Shown here: in pieces, positions 61,701-64,000 of the stretch
Layout: each line of letters opens with the position of its first letter
How positions within the stretch are numbered: position 1 is the first letter of the stretch
Origin: Haliotis asinina
Taxonomy: Eukaryota > Mollusca > Gastropoda > Lepetellida > Haliotidae
Length of the DNA stretch: 64,000 nucleotides
Reading direction: 5' to 3'
NCBI RefSeq assembly: GCF_037392515.1
Contig: NC_090288.1
Location: 4,643,501-4,707,500, forward strand
Translations under genes and position numbers: made by a program
The notes under the pieces: generated by a model
What the model was told of the DNA's origin: nothing
The model's database searches: none
Seen by the model: the letters and a program-made list of their open reading frames with translations, nothing else

Positions 61701-62261
61701 GGCCTGAAAGCTGAAGGAGGCAAAGTGTGTAAAACAGACTGCAAGTATACAGCAAGAGATGGCAAGGTGTACGACTTCACCGGCCTTGACAGGTGAGTGT
61801 TAAAGTTGCCATTGTATTATTAGTTCATGATGTGTATCAGTGAATGACTACTGCATTTGTGTACTATAAGATGTTGAACATTTCACTAGAATGTGTGATG
61901 AAGCACCAATTTGGCCAACCAGATCATCACTATTTGTGACATACACAAACTCCCAATCATTATGATGATTGATGGTATCTACTGTATTAAAAATGGTTGT
62001 TCTTTTTTACGTGTTCACTGCCTGCAAGGTGTACAAATTTAGCACCAAATTCTTGAAGTCTTGAAGATGATTAGCGTATACTGATTGAGTTAGTGATAGT
62101 GATTTATTTATTCTGTGTTTGTTTCCAGCATCCAGTTTGTGGTTGGCAACAAGTTGTTTACGTCCAGCGGCACCCAGTACTACCATGGCTTCAACATCAG
62201 CTTGTGTGGTAACAAGGGGACACAACTCCCAACCTGCTACAACAATGTCACTGATCAGCCG
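22457..62261 (+). CDS. ELAPOR1/2 (KIAA1324/EIG121) orthologue, exons 1-14, 3' end outside window
   Basis: Fourteen exons join in one uninterrupted frame of 2115 nt (705 residues). A signal peptide (residues 1-22) is followed by the diagnostic [17 protein letters not shown] and [13 protein letters not shown] motifs, several Cys-rich modules of the TNFR/GF-receptor type (about residues 72-100, 255-310, 350-410, 570-645), and the start of the MRH (mannose-6-phosphate-receptor-homology) domain at about residue 650. Sequons include NNS, NVT, NCT, NIS and NVT. Vertebrate ELAPOR1 and ELAPOR2 are about 1000-residue type I membrane proteins of the endosome-lysosome and secretory pathway, linked to autophagy and secretory-granule maturation. 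The rest of MRH, the transmembrane helix and the cytoplasmic tail must lie past 64000. It probably predates the ELAPOR1/2 split; the locus corresponds to ELAPOR1. Confidence 0.95.
25320..25610 (+). mobile_element. Hairpin-bearing non-autonomous element, copy 1
   Basis: Includes CTACGAGGGCGAACATATCA and a terminal hairpin at about 25537-25607, whose arms CACAAGTGCCTAAATAATGG and its near-complement flank ATCCCTCGCTCTCGCTCAGG. An inverted, partly diverged copy in the same internal order lies at about 30800-31010. No open reading frame. Confidence 0.6.
26379..26605 (-). repeat. Dispersed repeat family B, nearly full length
   Basis: GTGAAGGTCCAGGCAGGCC, TTCAGCAATCCATGCTTGCC, GTAAGAGGCGATTAA, CACTTGGTTGACATG and GGATTGTCCTGTCCAG in order, matching 12838-13095. 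Confidence 0.75.
26610..27280. repeat. Degenerate tandem repeat, period about 150-200 bp
   Basis: Four diverged units share TGTACATTATCCACTTCTC, ACTACT.AATG.AATTCATTTAG-type and CACATGTGCTTTA motifs followed by a T-rich stretch and TTTCTCTCTGGATATAG. Divergence indicates an old array. Confidence 0.55.
27370..27785 (+). repeat. Dispersed repeat family B, long composite form
   Basis: Has a (GTGA)-type head with AATATTCCAGCTAGATGGCA, then GGGGCATGGAGCTGTGATCC, then a second head-like GTGAATGGGCGA segment and the family core (CAAGTCAGCGAGCCTGACCA). Same internal order as 11690-12076. Confidence 0.65.
28309..28512 (-). repeat. Dispersed repeat family B
   Basis: AATTGGTCTACACCAAACCC, TTGTCGTAAGATGCAACTGA and GCTGGAATATTGCTGAGTGT in reverse-strand order. 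Confidence 0.65.
28757..28918 (+). repeat. (ACTC)-family tRNA-derived SINE
   Basis: GGTAGCCTAGTGGTCAAAGC (A box), GATTTGATTCCCC (decayed B box), CACATGGGTAA, TATTGCTAAAAGCAGTATAA and a short ACTCACTCACTC tail. Its last third is included in the tandem duplication that follows. Confidence 0.8.
28875..29214 (+). repeat. 170-bp perfect tandem duplication
   Basis: 28875-29043 and 29045-29213 are identical as far as I can read, starting in the SINE body (GGATATTGCTAAAAGC) and ending at CCAATATCAAACT. Because the unit includes the SINE 3' end, the duplication postdates the SINE insertion. Confidence 0.92.
29910..29989. mobile_element. 80-bp hairpin element
   Basis: Arm ATGAAACGAGTGTCAGAAAA pairs with TTTTGACACTCGTTTCAT across a centre of CCCTCGCTCTCACTCGGG. 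The centre matches the hairpins at about 25.57 and 30.82 kb, so it belongs to one hairpin family. Confidence 0.75.
30800..31010 (-). mobile_element. Hairpin-bearing non-autonomous element, copy 2 (inverted)
   Basis: Contains TTTCCTGAGCGAGAG, AGGGATATACCAACAT and then CAATGACAGAGTGATATTTT and TGAACCTTGACATGTTCGTC, the reverse complement of the copy at 25320-25610 in matching order. Confidence 0.55.
31682..31762 (+). CDS. ELAPOR alternative first exon 1b
   Basis: ATG at 31682, 27 codons, perfect GTGAGT donor, phase 0, so it can splice to the exon 2 acceptor at 36055 exactly as exon 1a does. It encodes [20 protein letters not shown] then CLDICDT: a strong hydrophobic signal sequence and a cysteine three residues before the junction (C-D-T|N, against C-Q-P|N for exon 1a). 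Convergent length, phase, signal peptide and Cys position argue for a true alternative promoter/exon. RNA support cannot be checked here. Confidence 0.6.
32130..32209 (+). other. Signal-peptide-like short ORF with donor, out of frame with exon 2
   Basis: ATG at 32130 opens [26 protein letters not shown] before a GTAAGG donor at 32210. It resembles a third ELAPOR first exon (hydrophobic core, Cys near the end) but is phase 2, so joining to exon 2 would shift the frame. It may be a decayed alternative exon, an unrelated micro-ORF, or chance. Confidence 0.2.
33884..34714 (+). repeat. 830-bp ACTC/ACTCC satellite
   Basis: Irregular mixture of ACTC, ACTCC, ATTCC and ATGC units with a 9-10 bp sub-period, free of stops in several frames, hence long Ser/Thr/His-rich false open frames. 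It is far longer and more complex than the pure (ACTC)n SINE tails at 54.3 and 57.9 kb, from which it may have grown. Confidence 0.9.
34717..35019 (+). repeat. Dispersed 300-bp repeat, copy 1
   Basis: Highly similar to 61243-61549, including TGTAAACCAGGATTCATGTG, GTTAAGTCCTTGGTACTTGA and AACAGACTGCTGGTGGAACT. Both copies follow directly after ACTC repeats, so the ACTC tract may be one end of the element. Confidence 0.85.
35512..36030. repeat. 36-bp minisatellite next to the ELAPOR exon 2 acceptor
   Basis: About 14 units around TTCTGATTCCAAAGAACAC plus ATTTTACCATGGATTCC; central units at 35841, 35877 and 35913 are 36 bp apart. The array stops about 25 nt before exon 2, so it overlaps the expected branch-point zone. 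The minus strand is open as 12-residue repeats ([12 protein letters not shown]), which I take to be a by-product of a period divisible by three. Confidence 0.88.
36056..36179 (+). CDS. ELAPOR exon 2
   Basis: Acceptor TTTGTCTTCCAG, donor GTAAGT, 124 nt, phase 0 in and phase 1 out. Encodes [20 protein letters not shown] and [21 protein letters not shown]: the family's N-terminal YEYTxCDSxGxRWRV(A/S)VP signature. Confidence 0.95.
37184..37209 (+). repeat. 26-nt poly-C run
   Basis: Twenty-six consecutive C after a T-rich stretch. Such homopolymers are prone to sequencing and assembly error, so the length is unreliable. Confidence 0.9.
37872..37959 (+). repeat. (ACTC)-family SINE 3' fragment
   Basis: GGGTACAATGTGTGAAGCC, ATTTCTGGTGTATCC and GAATATTGCTAAAAGCAATA in family order; the tRNA-like head is missing. 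Confidence 0.65.
37970..38085. mobile_element. Hairpin element
   Basis: Inverted ends TTTTGAAGCTCTCTTAATG and GCGCTAAGAGAGCTTCAGAAA surround GTCGTAAGTCAGTGTTAATG. Similar GTCGTTAGTCCATGTTAATG segments occur at about 59750-59870, so it is a dispersed family. Confidence 0.55.
40111..40316 (-). repeat. Dispersed repeat family B, adjacent to ELAPOR exon 3
   Basis: GTTAGAATTGGTCTTCTGCA, ACCCATGCTTGTTTTAAGAAG and CGTAATATTGCTGAGTGCAG in reverse-strand order. It ends about 75 nt before the exon 3 acceptor. Confidence 0.65.
40393..40594 (+). CDS. ELAPOR exon 3
   Basis: Acceptor TTCTGTTTCAG, donor GTAAGC, 202 nt, phase 1 in and phase 2 out. Encodes [40 protein letters not shown] and [14 protein letters not shown]. 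It carries the first Cys-rich module and the family signature G(T/I)RFDxWDxLPxGF. Confidence 0.96.
41255..41430 (+). repeat. Short tandem repeat around ACTTGGTTGT..AGGGAACAG
   Basis: Units of about 24-34 bp with GGTTGTTAGGGAACAG and CACATTTTTGT, including a perfect 34-bp pair. Low-order array without coding meaning. Confidence 0.7.
45243..45372 (+). repeat. 65-bp tandem duplication
   Basis: 45243-45307 and 45308-45372 share ACAAGTAGAAGTAATTTG, TACAT.CATGTCTGC and AGATCTGTAAGATCTGAA with few differences. Confidence 0.8.
46724..46787 (+). repeat. (CTGT)n microsatellite
   Basis: About fifteen tandem CTGT units. Likely polymorphic; creates false cysteine/leucine/serine-valine open frames. Confidence 0.92.
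49743..49909 (-). repeat. Dispersed repeat family B
   Basis: CTTGCTGACTTGGTTGACAC, TTGATGCTCATTCTGTTGATC and AACATTGCTGAGAACGG, ending in ACTCACTCAC. Confidence 0.65.
52507..52654 (+). CDS. ELAPOR exon 4
   Basis: Acceptor TTATGTCATGCTGCAG, donor GTAAGT, 148 nt, phase 2 in and phase 0 out. Encodes [40 protein letters not shown] and NPDILFHFT, matching the family's region with the conserved GTVxFEYxxPxxxIxFxF. The last bases of the exon are the apparent source of the minisatellite that follows. Confidence 0.96.
52641..53325 (+). repeat. 28-bp minisatellite apparently seeded by the exon 4 splice junction
   Basis: The consensus unit is TGTTCCACTTCA, GGGTCAGT, TCAGACAC. Positions 52641-52668, spanning the exon 4 end and donor, read TGTTCCACTTCA, CAGTAAGT, TCAGACAC: 25 of 28 bases identical. 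Roughly 20 units follow, diverged at first and then regular from about 52790. Each unit contains GGTCAGT, a weak 5' splice-site-like sequence. The array is open in two frames only because the unit has few stops. Confidence 0.9.
54154..54376 (+). repeat. (ACTC)-family tRNA-derived SINE with long tail
   Basis: GGTTGGGTAGCTTAGTGGTT (A box), AGCTCGATTCCC (B box), CATGGGTACCATGTGTGAAA, GCTAGAAGCAGCATAAAACC and about 20 ACTC units. Confidence 0.85.
55108..55270 (+). repeat. (ACTC)-family tRNA-derived SINE, diverged
   Basis: GGTTTGGTAGTCTAATGGTT (A box), CCAGGTTTGATTCTC (B box), ACATGGGTACAATGTGTGAA and TATTGCTAAAAGCTGCATAA. Only a remnant tail. Confidence 0.8.
55700..55789 (+). CDS. ELAPOR exon 5
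   Basis: Acceptor TGGTTCCTGCAG, donor GTAGGT, 90 nt, phase 0 in and out. Encodes [20 protein letters not shown] and [10 protein letters not shown]; the VQNDQCQ motif is conserved in vertebrate ELAPOR proteins. Confidence 0.95.
56352..56457 (+). CDS. ELAPOR exon 6
   Basis: Acceptor TTTGTTTACAG, donor GTATGT, 106 nt, phase 0 in and phase 1 out. Encodes [20 protein letters not shown] and [15 protein letters not shown], matching the family's (V/L)ELxxGxNVLxWR..(V/I)LVRxIxITG region. Confidence 0.95.
56491..56728 (+). repeat. Dispersed repeat family B, nearly full length
   Basis: (GTGA)-type head, CAATATTCCAGCTATATGGC, CCAGTGATGAACAGCATGAG and CAAGCCTGACCACCTGATC, ending near TCACACCTTCACGGG. 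Begins about 30 nt after exon 6. Confidence 0.75.
57140..57289 (+). CDS. ELAPOR exon 7
   Basis: Acceptor TGTTCCCTACAG, donor GTAAGT, 150 nt, phase 1 in and out. Encodes [40 protein letters not shown] and [10 protein letters not shown]: a complete Cys-rich module with the C..C..GTYS..G...C..CP.NTYS..GA..C..C spacing. Confidence 0.96.
57606..57694 (+). CDS. ELAPOR exon 8
   Basis: Acceptor TTCATCTTGCAG, donor GTGAGG, 89 nt, phase 1 in and phase 0 out. Encodes [20 protein letters not shown] and [10 protein letters not shown], the conserved RPxCxxxDYxxxxxxCDxN link. Confidence 0.95.
57919..57990 (+). repeat. (ACTC)n array without a SINE body
   Basis: About 17 ACTC units in intron 8, preceded by sequence that I cannot match to the SINE. 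It may be a solo tail. Confidence 0.85.
58145..58430 (+). CDS. ELAPOR exon 9
   Basis: Acceptor CATCTGTTTCCAG, donor GTAGGC, 286 nt, phase 0 in and phase 1 out. Encodes [20 protein letters not shown] through [20 protein letters not shown] and on to [19 protein letters not shown]. It contains a second full Cys-rich module, two N-glycosylation sequons (NNS, NVT) and the conserved Y(K/R)WW motif. Confidence 0.96.
58640..58863 (+). repeat. Dispersed repeat family B, nearly full length
   Basis: GTGAGTGAGTGAGTTTAG head, CAATATTCCAGCTATATCGC, AACAGCATTAGCATCC and CTAACCCGGAATTTCAC end. In intron 9. Confidence 0.75.
59316..59533 (+). CDS. ELAPOR exon 10
   Basis: Acceptor ATTCTTTTACAG, donor GTAAGT, 218 nt, phase 1 in and phase 0 out. 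Encodes [20 protein letters not shown] through [20 protein letters not shown] to [17 protein letters not shown]. The (V/I)PGFR and F.FE..C...CEL.F motifs are diagnostic; NCT is a sequon. Confidence 0.96.
59690..59880. repeat. Diverged hairpin-family repeats
   Basis: Two near-repeats of ACGACAGTCGTTAGTCCATG with TTAATGTATGAGAGTT, related to the element at 37970-38085. Confidence 0.45.
60042..60106 (+). CDS. ELAPOR exon 11
   Basis: Acceptor TCTTTTTCAG, donor GTAAGT, 65 nt, phase 0 in and phase 2 out. Encodes [21 protein letters not shown], aligned with the family's conserved WKGS motif. Short and absent from any long open frame; placed by phase and motif. Confidence 0.93.
60421..60615 (+). CDS. 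ELAPOR exon 12
   Basis: Acceptor TTGGCTGCTGCAG, donor GTAGGT, 195 nt, phase 2 in and out. Encodes [20 protein letters not shown] through [20 protein letters not shown] to [11 protein letters not shown]. The (F/A)TWAFQ and A(K)IYSI(N/K)VTN motifs match the family. Confidence 0.96.
61140..61238 (+). repeat. (ACTC)-family SINE 3' fragment
   Basis: CACATGTGTATAGTGTGTGA, CCCATTTCTGATGTG, TGCTGGAATATTGTAAAAG and an ACTCACTCACTC tail; head missing. It runs directly into the 300-bp repeat. Confidence 0.65.
61243..61549 (+). repeat. Dispersed 300-bp repeat, copy 2
   Basis: Near-identical to 34717-35019 over its last 220 bp. It ends 24 nt before ELAPOR exon 13, so it supplies most of that intron's 3' end except the splice acceptor itself. 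Confidence 0.88.
61574..61792 (+). CDS. ELAPOR exon 13
   Basis: Acceptor GATTGTGTTCCAG, donor GTGAGT, 219 nt, phase 2 in and out. Encodes [40 protein letters not shown] and [20 protein letters not shown]: Cys-rich modules followed by the DC.Y....G..YDF opening of the MRH domain. Confidence 0.96.
62129..62261 (+). CDS. ELAPOR exon 14
   Basis: Acceptor GTTTGTTTCCAG, donor GTGAGC, 133 nt, phase 2 in and phase 0 out. Encodes [20 protein letters not shown] then [17 protein letters not shown] and ends YNNVTDQP. The F.(I/L)SLCGN and C..NVTD motifs are MRH-domain features of ELAPOR. NIS and NVT are sequons. It is the last exon visible. Confidence 0.96.
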
Positions 62262-64000
62262 GTGAGCACAAGAATTCAGATGCTTTCTTTGATCAAGATA
62301 AAATACAAGCTGGCAATTGGAAGTTCATTTGAAAATAGAACTTTCAGACCTTTATAGTCTTGAATGACAGTTCAAAGAGAATGTATCATACTAATGAACC
62401 TATGAAATGCATTACTTTGGAAGAGTAAGTAGTAGTGTAAGTATTTTGTGATGTAGTCTCAACTTGCCATAGTTACCAGACTCTGTCTGTGTGGCAAATC
62501 TGTCCTGGTTTCTGCATGTTTACATTATGTTTGACACATGTTGCACCGTGTGAGATGTTTGTAGAAGCACTGTTAACATTATAAAACATTTGAATTCTTA
62601 CCCGCATCATCAGTATCCTACAATGGATATTATATGTGCAGTGTATTGTTTTATGTTTGTTAAAATCTTTTTCAGTTCAATTTCAATGTTTTTATTGTAA
62701 AAAAAAATCAGTGTTCCTTGTTTCAGGATCATCTACAGTGTAATTGGTTGACTCTCATTTGTAAGATGTGAAATCTTACTGGTAGACAATGTGATATTTT
62801 CTTGAAAAAAGAAAACATACAAGGAAAAGAAACTTATTGACACTCACATTCATACTCATACTGCTGTGAGTAGAAACATGAACTGCTAGCTGTTACTGTG
62901 TGTTTACTTGGCACTTATACTTAAGCTGGACTAACTGAACAGTGGGTGACAGAATGATCACTTCATGTAAAATTTGTAGAGTATATTTCTGTCTCAGAAA
63001 CTTATTTTCTCAATAGAATGCCTCAGTTCACACACTTTCTTAAAACCAACAAACTGTGGTTTTAGCCCCTGACGCTGACAGTTATACACAAGGAATTTAG
63101 CCATTAATGGTTGGAGGTCGAAAGCAGTATCTGTGACAGTATTTGAATCACACACAAATATGACAAGTTCAGATTGAATATTTCTGAAGAATGAATAGAG
63201 TAGTGTTTGTTTCAAGAAAGATTCAATATGGGTTGGGCAAAGTAAGCAAGAGATAATTATGTTTGGAGGTGAGCAGAGATTTAATAATGGCAGTTTCCCC
63301 AAGAGGGATTATGATTATTTTCATCCATTTAGAGATGATTTCTTTGGTATCTGCAAGAACCCAGAACCTTAAGAGTAGGTGAATTCCTTTCAAACATTCA
63401 CTGTAGATCTACCCTACTACTTGTTCGGAAATCGTTAGTACCAGTATTTCCTGGTTTTCTTGAGCATTTACATAGGAAACTATGTATTTGTATCCTACAT
63501 GATGTATGATATGGAGGTGTGTGTTGGTGTAGATAATGTGATGGTCTGCCAGGGTATATGTATGACGGATGTTGTAGCAGGTGGATAGGTGGTCATGTAA
63601 GGAGAAATTGTCCTTAGAGTAGCTGTAATTACCAGAAAATATCAATGCCAACATTAGGAAAGTACCATTGAGAAAGTGGTTGAATGTAACAATATTTTTT
63701 AGATTACTTTCTTTCATTAGGTACAGATTCTAGAACGTTTGTAGATTGTAGTATTTGAACGGTAGAATTTTTAAGGATGTCATCTTCTGTAAGAGTACAC
63801 AATGTACTCTTGCTCTTTCATCAGGTGAACAAACATGCATCAAATTTCCATCATCGTCTTTCATTTATTGTTGTGATTATGCATCACTGTAAGCAGAAGG
63901 AAATAGAGATTTTATGGCATCTTCCTGGAATTTTATGGCATCTTCCCAGAATTTTAGGTAGGTGAAGCATGCTAAGTTGAAGACAATGGAGAATTGTGGT
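62262..64000. other. Start of ELAPOR intron 14
   Basis: About 1.7 kb, AT-rich, no acceptor-flanked open segment matching the rest of the MRH domain and no repeat that I can name. The next exon should begin in phase 0 beyond the right edge. Confidence 0.55.

Noticed and set aside
62262..64000. Further ELAPOR exons
   Set aside because: I searched for the next MRH segment in all plus-strand frames and found no acceptor-flanked match; open frames here are on the wrong strand or unrelated.

Overview
This is eukaryotic, not bacterial, DNA: genes are split by GT-AG introns, intergenic DNA is AT-rich, and SINE-like and hairpin repeats are everywhere. Repeats with a tRNA-like head and an (ACTC)n tail, together with a second dispersed family of about 200 bp, are of the kind I associate with gastropod molluscs, most likely abalone (Haliotis). 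The organism is an inference from repeat style; the gene calls do not depend on it.

Three genes can be assembled with consistent splice sites and reading phase. (1) Plus strand, about 2.1-14.6 kb: an unrecognised gene. It encodes a Ser/Thr/Pro/Glu-rich protein with a 12-residue tandem repeat (36 bp at DNA level) and a hydrophobic C-terminal part. Two cAMP-response-element palindromes lie just upstream of its proposed first exon. (2) Minus strand, 16.1-20.1 kb: a complete four-exon CFAP276 (C1orf194) gene of 166 residues, a ciliary doublet-microtubule protein. (3) Plus strand, from 22.5 kb past the right edge: the first 14 coding exons (705 residues, one open frame) of an ELAPOR1/2 (KIAA1324/EIG121) orthologue. 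It has a signal peptide, Cys-rich TNFR/EGF-receptor-like modules and the start of the mannose-6-phosphate-receptor-homology domain; the transmembrane segment and tail lie beyond the window.

CFAP276 and ELAPOR are head to head, as C1orf194 and KIAA1324 are in human at 1p13.3, so the pair looks like ancient bilaterian microsynteny. The 2.3 kb between their start codons holds a perfect 80-bp-arm palindrome with a hammerhead-ribozyme-like core, a tRNA-Arg-like SINE head and a candidate RFX X-box near CFAP276.

ELAPOR appears to have two alternative signal-peptide first exons (22457 and 31682). Both are phase 0 and place a cysteine three residues before the junction. Its introns carry several minisatellites; one starts exactly at the exon 4 5' splice site and appears to be an amplified copy of that exon-intron junction, and another of 36-bp period runs up to the exon 2 acceptor. 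Remaining sequence is introns and intergenic DNA filled with SINE fragments, hairpin elements, ACTC satellites and simple repeats. No functional tRNA, rRNA, CRISPR or intact transposase/reverse transcriptase gene was seen.
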